Source of the DNA: CAZYMF01 sp964648215 | GTDB lineage: Bacteria > Desulfobacterota > Binatia > HRBIN30 > JACQVA1 | DNA: 11,603 nt | Reading direction: 5' to 3' | NCBI GenBank assembly: GCA_964648215.1 | Contig: CAZYMF010000163.1 | Coordinates: 1 to 11,603 of the forward strand | Shown: piece after piece, positions 1-7,586 of the stretch | Layout: each line of letters opens with the position of its first letter | Numbering within the stretch: the stretch's first letter is position 1 | Made by a program: the position numbers and the translations under genes | Notes under the pieces: model-generated | What the model was told of the DNA's origin: nothing | The model's database searches: none | The model's input: only the letters and a program-made list of their open reading frames with translations

Positions 1-2917
1 TCTCGCCGCGCCCTTCCCGCCCGACGCGGTTCATGCCGTCGTTCCAGTCGCCCGTACCCATCAGCGGCAGCCCGTGCGCGCCCTTGGTCAGGGAGCGATC
101 CAGAGAGCGGCAGCAGTGCTCGTAGACGTCGGCGACCTCGCCGGAGTCCTCCGGGCGCAGATAGGCCTCGTCCTCGCCCGACCGCAGCTGTCGCGCAGTG
201 ACAAAACGGACGCGCTCGTCGAGCACGCTCCAGTCGCCGGTGGTCTTCGCATAGAAGGCCACGACGAAGGGTAGCCAGTTGAGGTCGTCCGAGAACCGCG
301 TCCGTAGGCCGCGCTCCAGCGGCTCCGCATGCCACCAGTGCAGGACGTCGCCCTCTTGGAACTGATGGGCGGCGTGCAGCAGAATCTGCTGCCGCGTGAG
401 ATCGGGACACAGGTAGACCAACGCCGCCGCGTCCTGCAGTTGATCGCGATACCCGAAGGCGCCGCCGGACTGATAGAACGCCGACCGCGCCCAGATTCGG
501 CACGCCAGGTTCTGATAGGCCAGCCATCCGTTCATCATCAGGTCGATGGCCGGCGACGGCGTCTCGACGTGAATCCCGCCCAGCGTGTCACGCCAGAAGC
601 CGGTCACCTCCGCCAAGGCCTGGTCGACAGCCCCCGGCCGGCGGTAGGGACGAAGCAACCGGCGCACCTCCTCCTCCGAACCGGCTTCGCCGAAGAGGAA
701 GCTGACCGCCTTGGTTTCTCCCGGGGCGAGATCGACCGCCACCTGCTGCGCGAAGCACGGATCGAGCCCGGCCCCGACGGCGCCGTTCAGGGCGTCCGCG
801 GACGACAGCGCCACCGGCGTCTCCGGCCCGCCGTTGCGCCCGAGGAAGCTCTCGCGGTCGGCGGTGAAGTGCCGCGCAAGCTCCCGCTCCGCCACGGCGC
901 CGAAGACGACGCCGCCGGCGAACTCGCCGGCGAGGCGGTTCACGGCGACGATCGCGCGTGCCGCGGCGTCGTGCCGGGTGACGACGAAGCGGCTGCTCTC
1001 GGCGGGCGTGCCGCCGAGAACGAGTCGCTGGTAGCAGAACAGCGAGAGGCGTCGTGCCGCGCGGCTGCGATTGCGCAGCCGCACGCTGGTGATCTTCACC
1101 GGATCGTGGCGGGCGACGAACACCGTGCTCTCCTGCTCCAGCCCGTCCCGCGAATGAAGAAAGCGGCTGTAGCCGAAGCCGTGTCTGACTTCGTACGGAA
1201 ACGGCCCCGGACACGGGCCGGGCAGCGGCGACCACATCTCCCGCGTTTCCTCGTCGCGCAGGTAGAGCGCCTCGCCGTGCGGGTCGAGCACCGGATCGTT
1301 CGACCATGGCGTCAGCCGGTGCTCGCGGCTGTTGCGCGCCCAGGTGTAGCCCGCGCCGGTCTCGCTGACGAGGCAGCCGAGCTGCTCGTTGGCGATCACG
1401 TTGATCCACGGCAGCGGCGTGGTCCGCAGCCCGGAGGTGCCGCCGTCGAGGCGGATGACGTACTCGCGACCGTCCGGCGAGAATCCGCCGAGGCCGTTGT
1501 CACACAGAAGCGGCGATCGGACGGCGGGAGCGGGCACGGCCGTCCGCGCGGGCCGGCGCGTCACGGGAATTGCCGGGCCGGCGCTCTCCGTGCGCAGCGC
1601 CAGAGGCTGCGCCCCGGCGACCAGCCGCGCCGCCGCCAGAATGACGTCGACGTGCGCGGGTGGGATTTGGGCAAGCTGCCGGCAGTGAATCGAGTCCTCC
1701 GCCGCGAACACCGGCGCCGATTCCCCCTCGTGTAGGACCAACAGGGCGGTGTCCAGCCCCAGCGCTCGCCAATACCTCTGCGCCCGGACCAGCGGCAACG
1801 CATGTCCGGGAGCGGGAGCCTGCAAAACGGCGAAGGGCCGATCGGCGGCGACGCCGTAGGCGGGCAGAACGCTCAACGGGGCGGCGGCGTTTCGCAGCAC
1901 TGCCTCCGGGGCTCGCAGACCCGGATCCCCGTACAGCATGGCGCCGGCGAGGGCTTGGAAACGCAGCGCCTCCGCCGCCGTCAACTCCAGCGTTCGCCAC
2001 AGATCCCGCTCACGCTGCATCGCCTGCTCCACGGCGGTCGCGAAGCCGCCGGCGGACCGGTACCGCCGGATCATGGCGATCGCCTCGTCGCGCGTCGCCG
2101 CGGCACCCAGGATGAAGACGAGCTCCCCGCTCTCGCCGGGTGCCAGCCGCAGCGCCCGGCGCATCGCCAGCGCCGGATCGAGAACGTTGCCCGTGGTGCC
2201 CGCAAGTGGCTTACGCTCGATCAGAGCCTGCGGCGTCGCGTACCCGCGGCCGCGACCGACGAAACGTGCGCGGTCGGACTCGACCTCGAGCGCTCCCGGG
2301 CCGATCACCGTGTTGATCATCCAGGGCGACCTCTCGCCGGCGCTACGCGGCCGGCGCCGCACCAGCAGCGCCTGGTCCTCGGCGACGAGCTCGGTTTGGA
2401 CGAAGAGCTTGGAGAAGGCGGGATGCGCGGCGTGAGCCGCCGGGAGATTCAGCACCACGTCGAGGAAGCCGGTGACTTCGACCGTACGCGCGCGGTCACT
2501 GCAATTGCGCAGCGCAACGCGACGCAGCTCCAGGTCCTCGCGCGGCGGCACGCAGACCTCGAGCGCGGCCTCGATGCCCCGGTCCGTCCGGCAGAGCCGG
2601 AAGCATGCCGGCCCGTCGTCGATTCGGTAGGTCTCGGGAACCTGCAGGGTGGGCTGCAACCCCAGAGACCAGAACGTCCCGTCGTCGAGATCGCGCAGAT
2701 AGAAGAAGTAGCCTTCACCGTCCTCGACCCGATCGCCGCTCCAGCCGTTGAGCGCGAAGTCACCGCAGCGGGAGAAGCCGGAGCCGGTCGCGCGCAGCAG
2801 CACCGTGTAGCGACCGTTGGACAAGATCCGCGCGTGCGGCAACGTGAGGCTCGGGCTCTCGATCTTCGTCGCCGGCTTCGCCAAGGACCTCCTCCGCGGA
2901 TGAGCGAGATCGGTCAA
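1..2917 (-). CDS. GH94 glycoside phosphorylase / cyclic beta-1,2-glucan synthase C-terminal-like protein, 3' end cut by the window
   Basis: One open frame of 972 codons runs without interruption to the window edge. Two sugar-binding-type modules are visible. The first starts with LSNGRYTVLLRATGSGFSR (about residues 32-50). The second starts with CDNGLGGFSPDGREYVI (472-488) and continues through PWINVIAN and GAGYTW. A helical (alpha/alpha)6 part follows, with NGWLAYQNL and YRDQLQDAAAL. It ends in GTGDWNDGMNRVG, with D957 and D960; the DWND aspartate is the general acid of GH94 phosphorylases. Module order and motifs match the C-terminal half of NdvB/ChvB, where this region handles glucan chain length. 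The GT84 half is absent: a 90-aa ORF and a DUF1003 gene lie upstream. A soluble 1,2-beta-oligoglucan phosphorylase releasing glucose 1-phosphate is therefore the best inference. The first start just before the conserved modules is TTG at 2917, overlapping the upstream stop as TTGA; an in-frame GTG at 3043 is the alternative. Family assignment is firm, exact substrate is not. Several hundred C-terminal residues lie outside. Confidence 0.9.
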   Translation of the reverse strand, partial: MTDLAHPRRRSLAKPATKIESPSLTLPHARILSNGRYTVLLRATGSGFSRCGDFALNGWSGDRVEDGEGYFFYLRDLDDGTFWSLGLQPTLQVPETYRIDDGPACFRLCRTDRGIEAALEVCVPPREDLELRRVALRNCSDRARTVEVTGFLDVVLNLPAAHAAHPAFSKLFVQTELVAEDQALLVRRRPRSAGERSPWMINTVIGPGALEVESDRARFVGRGRGYATPQALIERKPLAGTTGNVLDPALAMRRALRLAPGESGELVFILGAAATRDEAIAMIRRYRSAGGFATAVEQAMQRERDLWRTLELTAAEALRFQALAGAMLYGDPGLRAPEAVLRNAAAPLSVLPAYGVAADRPFAVLQAPAPGHALPLVRAQRYWRALGLDTALLVLHEGESAPVFAAEDSIHCRQLAQIPPAHVDVILAAARLVAGAQPLALRTESAGPAIPVTRRPARTAVPAPAVRSPLLCDNGLGGFSPDGREYVIRLDGGTSGLRTTPLPWINVIANEQLGCLVSETGAGYTWARNSREHRLTPWSNDPVLDPHGEALYLRDEETREMWSPLPGPCPGPFPYEVRHGFGYSRFLHSRDGLEQESTVFVARHDPVKITSVRLRNRSRAARRLSLFCYQRLVLGGTPAESSRFVVTRHDAAARAIVAVNRLAGEFAGGVVFGAVAERELARHFTADRESFLGRNGGPETPVALSSADALNGAVGAGLDPCFAQQVAVDLAPGETKAVSFLFGEAGSEEEVRRLLRPYRRPGAVDQALAEVTGFWRDTLGGIHVETPSPAIDLMMNGWLAYQNLACRIWARSAFYQSGGAFGYRDQLQDAAALVYLCPDLTRQQILLHAAHQFQEGDVLHWWHAEPLERGLRTRFSDDLNWLPFVVAFYAKTTGDWSVLDERVRFVTARQLRSGEDEAYLRPEDSGEVADVYEHCCRSLDRSLTKGAHGLPLMGTGDWNDGMNRVGREGRGE

Positions 2918-3186
2918 GCCCAGGACGGGGCGTGGGTGCCGAGAGGCGCCGGCGGCAGATCCCAGCGCGGGGGCGTCTCCGACATGCGCGAGATCGGGCC
3001 GAGACGGGCAAGACGGCCCCAGGCCGTAGCCATCTCGATCCACCAGGGACCCAAGGCCGCGGGGTCGCGTTCGTTGACCCGCAGCGTGTGCGGGAAGGAT
3101 GCCGCATCGCCGGCGAGCGACGCGGCGAGATCACGAGCCCACGAGGCGGGATCCAAGGAGAAGGGCACGGTCGGCGCGGCGATCAC
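2914..3186 (-). CDS. hypothetical 90-aa protein upstream of the GH94 gene
   Basis: I do not recognise this protein. It reads as a plausible small soluble protein with several tryptophans (ARDLAASLAG, ERDPAALGPWWIEMATAWGR) and a proline-rich end (PPRWDLPPAPLGTH). There is no signal peptide or membrane segment. It starts with GTG at 3186; an in-frame stop lies a few codons upstream, so the reading frame cannot be much longer. An AGG about eight bases before the GTG is the only ribosome-binding hint. Its TGA stop overlaps the TTG start of the GH94 gene, and it follows the DUF1003 gene by 52 bp, which suggests co-transcription and perhaps translational coupling. It could instead be a spurious frame within a longer GH94 N-terminus that starts at GTG 3043. 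The residue composition of this frame looks more protein-like than the competing one. Confidence 0.5.
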   Translation of the reverse strand: MIAAPTVPFSLDPASWARDLAASLAGDAASFPHTLRVNERDPAALGPWWIEMATAWGRLARLGPISRMSETPPRWDLPPAPLGTHAPSWA

Positions 3187-3238
3187 GGGGCGAGCCTATC
3201 ATCCGTGCCCGCGTCGAGGGAATCGGCACGCTCGTTCG

Positions 3239-3754
3239 CTACGAGGCCAGCACGCGGCGGTGGATCTCGGCGGTGAGCTCCTCGATGCGCCGGCTGAGCT
3301 CCTGCGTCACCTCGGTGAGCCGGGTGTTCTGCTCGAGCAGCTCGAGGATCTGCCCTCTCTGCTTGTCGGCCAGGTTCTGCCGTTCGAGGCTCGCCTCGGC
3401 GAGATCTTCCCGGTGGTGCGCATCGGCCTCGGTCAGCGCCTTGTCGCGATCGGCCTGGCGGGTCTGCGCCAGCAGAATCAACGGCGCGGCATAAGCGGCT
3501 TGGAGGCTGAAGGCCAGGTTGAGCAGAATGAACGGGTAGACGTCGAAGTTGGTGAGGCCGGCGACGTTGAAGCCGATCCAGATCGCCACGATGACGGTCT
3601 GCGTAATCAGAAAGGTGGGGGTGCCGAAGAAGCGGGCGAAGGCCTCGGCCCTGACCCCGAACCAGCTATCGCCGAACGCCGACGTCAGATGCACGTGCGG
3701 CGCGTGAAAACGCAGGTGACGACGTGAAGCCGAAGTGTCCTTGGCCGCCTCCAT
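3239..3754 (-). CDS. DUF1003 family inner-membrane protein
   Basis: A 171-aa protein with the DUF1003 core. A first membrane helix spans about residues 44-66 (FFGTPTFLITQTVIVAIWIG). The loop GFNVAGLTNFDVYPF leads into the second helix, about 73-96 (FILLNLAFSLQAAYAAPLIL), and the family-typical AQTRQADRDK follows. Residues 104-167 are strongly charged and heptad-like (ILELLEQNTRLTEVTQELSR), so a coiled coil that could drive oligomerisation is likely. No biochemical role is established for the family. The ATG at 3754 is supported by a strong Shine-Dalgarno sequence seven bases upstream. It is the first gene of a same-strand run with the 90-aa ORF and the GH94 gene. Nothing in the sequence ties it functionally to glucan metabolism. 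Confidence 0.9.
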   Translation of the reverse strand: MEAAKDTSASRRHLRFHAPHVHLTSAFGDSWFGVRAEAFARFFGTPTFLITQTVIVAIWIGFNVAGLTNFDVYPFILLNLAFSLQAAYAAPLILLAQTRQADRDKALTEADAHHREDLAEASLERQNLADKQRGQILELLEQNTRLTEVTQELSRRIEELTAEIHRRVLAS

Positions 3755-3761
3755 GATTCAA

Positions 3762-3770
3762 CCCTCCTTT
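3762..3770 (-). promoter_or_regulatory. strong Shine-Dalgarno site of the DUF1003 gene
   Basis: On the minus strand this reads AAAGGAGGG, followed by seven bases and then the ATG at 3754. It is the best ribosome-binding site in the window and fixes the DUF1003 start. Confidence 0.8.
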
Positions 3771-3912
3771 GGCGCATTTCGCCTGGCGCCCCATCGCAAA
3801 AACGAGCCGAGTTTTGAGAGTTCTTTGCCTGCGGAGACGGGCACGGTCAATTGCAGCGGAGGTCGCCATCCATATGGTCCCGGCAAGCGGCGCGTGCTAC
3901 CGTTGTCGCACC

Positions 3913-4134
3913 ATGCCGAAACCACCCCGACCCATCGTGAAGCCCTCCGGCAGTCCCGAAATCGCTCCGGAGAAGACAGTGGAGAGCCCACCTGCGGGCC
4001 GGCGGCTCGCCGAGACCACGCCCAGGCCGTTCGCCATGGCGCGCAAGGACAGGGAGCGGCTTCAGGCTCAGCATCAGCGTGAACGGGCGGCCGTGAAGCA
4101 GCGGGCCATGGGAAGGGGCCGCAAGGGGCGATAA
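3913..4134 (+). CDS. possible small basic protein, 73 aa, hypothetical
   Basis: An open frame starting MPKPPRPIVKPSG and ending in a very basic tail (KQRAMGRGRKGR). The middle is rich in Arg, Lys, Glu and Gln (ARKDRERLQAQHQRERAAVK), so it would be a charged helical protein. No known domain is visible. The frame stays open further upstream to 3769, but that extension is not protein-like, so the ATG at 3913 is the sensible start. No good Shine-Dalgarno sequence precedes it. It would be transcribed divergently from the DUF1003 gene, with 158 bp between them. Third-position GC bias is weaker than in the surrounding certain genes. It may be a real small nucleic-acid-binding type protein or a chance frame. 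Confidence 0.35.
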   Translation: MPKPPRPIVKPSGSPEIAPEKTVESPPAGRRLAETTPRPFAMARKDRERLQAQHQRERAAVKQRAMGRGRKGR

Positions 4135-4174
4135 CCCTATCCGGGTTTCCGCCAGGCCGAGTGTCGGGGGAGCG

Positions 4175-4546
4175 ATGTTCCGCGCCTTCGCCGCGCGCTT
4201 CCTGGCCAAGCACGACACGCTGCACATCCTGGTGAACAACGCCGGAGTGATGGCCTGCCCGTTCGCGAAAACCACCGACGGCTTCGAGCTGCAGTTCGGC
4301 ACCAACCACGTCGGTCATTTTCTGCTCACCTGTCTGCTGGTGCCGGCGCTGCGTCGCGGCGCCATCATGACCGAGCTCGCCCGCCACCTGCAGCCCGAGA
4401 ACCTCGAGTTCCTCCGCTCGCGCGCGCCCGCCGGCGCGCAGCTACAGTTCAAGACCGTGGAGGCCGGCGCGGCCACCGCGGTGTTCACCACCTCCGCGCC
4501 ACTCGTCTTGACCCAGACCCGCACGCCCGCCATGCTCGAACAGTGA
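4175..4546 (+). pseudogene. short-chain dehydrogenase/reductase (SDR) remnant
   Basis: The 123-codon frame begins inside an SDR fold. FRAFAARFLAKHDTLHILVNNAGVMA carries the NNAG motif (residues 21-24), and FELQFGTNHVGHFLLT carries the structural Asn (N44), as in retinol-dehydrogenase-like SDRs. After VPALR it jumps directly to GAIMTELARHL, which normally follows the catalytic YxxxK and the HPG turn. The Ser-Tyr-Lys catalytic segment is therefore missing in frame. The N-terminal TGxxxGIG cofactor motif is also absent, and no trace of it was seen upstream. The end (TTSAPLVLTQTRTPAMLEQ) does not resemble a family C-terminus. Intact members are around 300 residues. At least two deletions have thus removed the cofactor site and active site, so a functional enzyme is very unlikely. 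It lies 66 bp before the aldehyde dehydrogenase gene and may once have been its redox partner. Confidence 0.8.
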
Positions 4547-4612
4547 CCGGCCGTTTCTCGGCAGCCGCCGGAGCACGATGACGCACACAGCGAACGCGAC
4601 GAGGAGCGCACG

Positions 4613-6040
4613 ATGAAGGAGTGTCTGCAGTTCTACATCAACGGACAATGGGTCGCGCCGGTGGCGCCGAAGACCATGGACGTGATCAACCCCGCCACCG
4701 AGGAGCCGATCGGCCGCATCAGTCTCGGCGGCGCGGCGGACGTCGACAAGGCCGTCGCCGCCGCCCGCGCCGCGTTCGAGACCTTTGGCCGCAGCACCCC
4801 GCAGGAACGGATCGCGTTGCTCGAGCGCGTGATCGCCGCCTACAAGGCGCGGCTCGACGAGATCGCCGAGACCATCTCGCTCGAGATGGGCGCGCCGCTG
4901 CGACTGGCGAAGGCGGCGCAGGCGCCCGCGGGCCTGGCGCACTTCACCCAGGCACTCGCGGTGTTGCGCTCCTACAGCTTCGTCGAGAACAAAGGCACCA
5001 CGCGCCTCATCAAGGAGCCGGTCGGCGTGTGCGGCTTCATCACGCCGTGGAACTGGCCGGTCAACCAGATCGCCTGCAAGGTGGCGCCGGCGCTCGCCGC
5101 CGGCTGCACCATGGTCTTGAAGCCGTCGGAGATCGCGCCGTTGAGCGCCATCCTGCTGGCCGAGGTACTGCACGAAGCCGGCGTGCCCGCGGGAGTCTTC
5201 AATCTGGTCAACGGCGACGGTCCGACGGTCGGGGCGGCGATTTCGGCGCATCCGGACGTCGACATGGTGTCGTTCACCGGTTCGACCCGCGCCGGCGTCC
5301 AGGTCGCGAAGGCGGCCGCCGACACGGTCAAGCGCGTGGCGCAGGAGCTCGGCGGCAAGTCGGCCAACGTCATCCTCGACGACGCCGACCTGAAGCGGGC
5401 GGTCAGCGGCGGCGTGCGCTCGTGCTTCACCAACAGCGGCCAATCGTGCAACGCGCCGACGCGCATGCTGGTGCCGCGCGCGCGGCACGCCGAGGCGGTG
5501 GCGATCGCCAAGACGGCCGCCGAGTCGGTGAAAGCGGGCGATCCGCGCGCCGAGGGCACGACCATCGGTCCGGTCGTGAGCAAGGCACAGTTCGACAAGA
5601 TCCAGCGGCTGATCCAGGCCGGCATCGACGAGGGCGCCGAGCTGGTCGCCGGCGGGCCCGGACGCCCCGACGGGCTGGAGCGCGGCTACTACGTGCGGCC
5701 GACGGTGTTCGCCAACGTGCGCAACGACATGACCATCGCGCGCGAGGAGATCTTCGGGCCGGTGCTCTCCGTCCTTCCCTACGACAGCGAGGAGGACGCC
5801 ATCCGCATCGCCAACGACACCGCGTACGGGCTCTCCGGCTACGTCTCCTCGGGCAGCACCGAGCACGCGCTGCGCGTGGCCTCCCGCCTGCGCACCGGCA
5901 ACGTGCACCTGAACGGCGCCGGCCCCGACTTCGCGGCGCCGTTCGGCGGCTACAAGCAGTCGGGCAACGGCCGCGAGTGGGGCGAGCACGGCTTCGAGGA
6001 GTTTCTCGAGGTCAAGGCCGTCATGGGCTGCTCCGAATAG
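4613..6040 (+). CDS. NAD(P)-dependent aldehyde dehydrogenase
   Basis: A full-length 475-aa ALDH-superfamily enzyme that oxidises an aldehyde to the acid with NAD(P)+ in the cytosol. All key elements are present: oxyanion Asn in TPWNWP (N147), cofactor lysine in LKPSE (K170), FTGST (221-225), general base Glu in QELGGKSAN (E245), nucleophile Cys in NSGQSCNAPTRM (C279) and EEIFGPV (E379). The C-terminus closes normally with FGGYKQSGNGREWG. The QSCNAPTRM neighbourhood resembles the CddD/SSP0762-like ALDH subgroup, which includes a long-chain oxo-acid semialdehyde dehydrogenase, but the true substrate cannot be read from sequence. The ATG at 4613 has GAGGAG six bases upstream. The upstream SDR is a broken remnant. 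Downstream is a convergent gene, so this gene may now be transcribed alone. Confidence 0.95.
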   Translation: MKECLQFYINGQWVAPVAPKTMDVINPATEEPIGRISLGGAADVDKAVAAARAAFETFGRSTPQERIALLERVIAAYKARLDEIAETISLEMGAPLRLAKAAQAPAGLAHFTQALAVLRSYSFVENKGTTRLIKEPVGVCGFITPWNWPVNQIACKVAPALAAGCTMVLKPSEIAPLSAILLAEVLHEAGVPAGVFNLVNGDGPTVGAAISAHPDVDMVSFTGSTRAGVQVAKAAADTVKRVAQELGGKSANVILDDADLKRAVSGGVRSCFTNSGQSCNAPTRMLVPRARHAEAVAIAKTAAESVKAGDPRAEGTTIGPVVSKAQFDKIQRLIQAGIDEGAELVAGGPGRPDGLERGYYVRPTVFANVRNDMTIAREEIFGPVLSVLPYDSEEDAIRIANDTAYGLSGYVSSGSTEHALRVASRLRTGNVHLNGAGPDFAAPFGGYKQSGNGREWGEHGFEEFLEVKAVMGCSE

Positions 6041-6080
6041 GGACTCCCCCGGCCCAGGATAGAGATCAGCGCGGCCACAC

Positions 6081-6102
6081 GAGCCCCGACGACGAGGGGT
6101 TC
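6081..6102. terminator. candidate hairpin between convergent genes
   Basis: GAGCCCC and GGGGTTC pair around an 8-base GACGACGA loop (7 bp including one G-U pair), in the 88-bp gap between the ends of the aldehyde dehydrogenase and ATC-hydrolase-like genes. No T-run follows on either strand, so this would be at best a weak or factor-assisted terminator. Confidence 0.25.
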
Positions 6103-6128
6103 AAGAGGCCGGGCCGGTCGTCGCCGGG

Positions 6129-6827
6129 TCATTTCGTCACCAACTCCCGGATGTTCGGCGGCAGCTCGGTCTCCCGGCGGTTGTTGTAGTTCAGCTTGCA
6201 GGTGCGACACCCCAACCCCAGGGTGTGATCCGCGCGTACGCCCATTCCGAAGTAGCGGCTGTAGATCGGGTCGAAGAAGTTGCAGTACGGCTTCAGCTCC
6301 TCGACGCCCTCGGCCTCGTAGTACTTCTGCACCGCGCACTCGGTGAACTCCAGCTCGAGCTCCAGCTCCGCGCCCCGCCGTTGCGCGCTGCAGGTGTACA
6401 CGAAATCCTCAGGATAGCGTCTCTCCTGGCTCCGCTTTGCCTGATGTTCCAGATGTCGCACGGCGTATCGGGAGGCCGCCAGCCAGTGCACCAGCCGGTC
6501 CACCACGCGCGGGAAGGACCGGAAGTAGTCGTCGGAGGCCTCGTAGCCGACCCTCACCACGTCCTCCACGCCAAAGCCTCGGGCCTTCATCGCGCGGTAG
6601 AGGGCGATGATCCAGCCGTTGATCACCATCACCGGGGTGAACACGTTCGCCGCGCCGCCGATGTAGGGAATCCGCGGGGCGAGGGCTTCGAACTCGCGCC
6701 TGGTGAGAGCCGTGATCTCGTTGGCCTCGCCCTCTCCGTAGCGGGCCGCCAGCCTCGACCGCACTCCTTTGAAGCGCTTGTCGAACTGCTTCAGCAGCTT
6801 CGTGGTGTCGTAGCCTCGGTCTTTCAT
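6129..6827 (-). CDS. ATC-hydrolase-family protein, second copy (L-2-amino-thiazoline-4-carboxylic acid hydrolase-like)
   Basis: A 232-aa cytosolic protein. An alpha-helical N-terminal part (about 1-140) precedes the family core: C164 in FTECAVQKYYEAEG, C182 and D186 in KPYCNFFDPIY, then RADHTLGLGCRTCKLNY with R198, H201, C207 and C210. The named family enzyme opens the thiazoline ring of L-2-amino-thiazoline-4-carboxylate on the way to L-cysteine. Most family members have no proven substrate, so hydrolase activity is an inference. The gene follows its paralogue by 26 bp and is the last of the tetR operon. Its ATG at 6827 has only a distant AAAGGA. It differs from the first copy: the usual TLA-x-GG-x-x-C signature is TLGLGCRTC here. 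That could mean a changed active site or a partner subunit role. Confidence 0.82.
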   Translation of the reverse strand: MKDRGYDTTKLLKQFDKRFKGVRSRLAARYGEGEANEITALTRREFEALAPRIPYIGGAANVFTPVMVINGWIIALYRAMKARGFGVEDVVRVGYEASDDYFRSFPRVVDRLVHWLAASRYAVRHLEHQAKRSQERRYPEDFVYTCSAQRRGAELELELEFTECAVQKYYEAEGVEELKPYCNFFDPIYSRYFGMGVRADHTLGLGCRTCKLNYNNRRETELPPNIRELVTK

Positions 6828-6853
6828 GAGGTGGCCAATCCTTTCCCGACGAC

Positions 6854-7573
6854 CTACTTGTTCTCGAAAGGGCCTCGCGGCTCGGACCCTTTCCGATAGA
6901 AGATGAACTCACACATCGTTCCGCCCTTCGCCAACGTCTGGGGCCGGCGGAACACCGCGTCCACATCGTCTTCGATGCTCGGGTATCCGGCCAGGTCGTG
7001 ATCGCAGCCGAGCTGGGCCAGCCGCGGGAACCCGAACGCCTTGGCGATGGCGCAGTTGACGCAGCTCGACAACCGGATGCGAAACTCGTCCCCGTTGTCG
7101 ATGAACTCACGCAAACGGTAGTTGTCGTCGTCTGCGAACATCGCCCGGTTGAAGCGTTTGAACGCCTCGAAGCGGTCTTCGAACTGCTCGAGCTCCGACA
7201 CCTGATAGAGCTCGGCCATCTGGTAGGGAGCCGACGCCTGCACCGTCTCCTTGAGAAACGCGTAGGCGCGTTCGTCGTCTTCCCACTCCGAGAGCGTCGC
7301 GTACATCCCGGCAAGCATCGGGAAGTCCCTCGCCGCCTCGGGGCTGTAGTCTTGTGCCAGCTTCAGGGCGGCCCGATTCTCCCGCGCCAGTCGGCGGCCG
7401 CGAAGTGCCGCCACGACGAGGAACCACACGCCCTTGAACGGCCCGAATTCCCGCACCGCCGCGCGCAGCACGATGCCCGGCAGCCGCTTTCGGCCTTCCG
7501 GAGTGACCCCTGTGATGTGCATCCCGTACCGGCTCAACGAGGTCACTTCGTTCACGGGTCTCTTGCTCTTCAT
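6854..7573 (-). CDS. ATC-hydrolase-family protein, first copy (L-2-amino-thiazoline-4-carboxylic acid hydrolase-like)
   Basis: A 239-aa protein with a helical N-terminal part and a C-terminal family core. The core has SSCVNCAIAKAFGFPRL (C171, C174), LGCDHDLAGYP (C190, D191, D193), RRPQTLAKGGTMCEFIFYRKG (R209/R210, T213, C221). The TLA-x-GG-x-x-C-x-F-x-F pattern is close to the family consensus. Which reaction it catalyses is unknown; the characterised family enzyme hydrolyses a cyclic thiazoline amino acid. I chose ATG 7573, 13 bp after the tetR stop. An in-frame ATG at 7618 would overlap the tetR end by 32 bp and adds the residues MARHRPGVGPDGRRD, which look like read-through of the upstream gene. 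It belongs to a tetR-led operon and is followed after 26 bp by a diverged paralogue, so the two products may act together. Confidence 0.8.
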   Translation of the reverse strand: MKSKRPVNEVTSLSRYGMHITGVTPEGRKRLPGIVLRAAVREFGPFKGVWFLVVAALRGRRLARENRAALKLAQDYSPEAARDFPMLAGMYATLSEWEDDERAYAFLKETVQASAPYQMAELYQVSELEQFEDRFEAFKRFNRAMFADDDNYRLREFIDNGDEFRIRLSSCVNCAIAKAFGFPRLAQLGCDHDLAGYPSIEDDVDAVFRRPQTLAKGGTMCEFIFYRKGSEPRGPFENK

Positions 7574-7586
7574 GTCTCGTCGTCCA

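Noticed and set aside
329..3727. Two long plus-strand open frames (329-1735 and 1802-3727)
   Set aside because: They are antisense to the clear GH94 and DUF1003 genes. Their translations are Arg/Ala/Gly-rich with no domain motif, as expected for shadow frames in high-GC DNA.
4442..6189. Long frames over the aldehyde dehydrogenase (4442-5989 minus, 4621-6189 plus)
   Set aside because: They overlap an intact ALDH with all catalytic residues and have low-complexity, Arg/His-rich composition.
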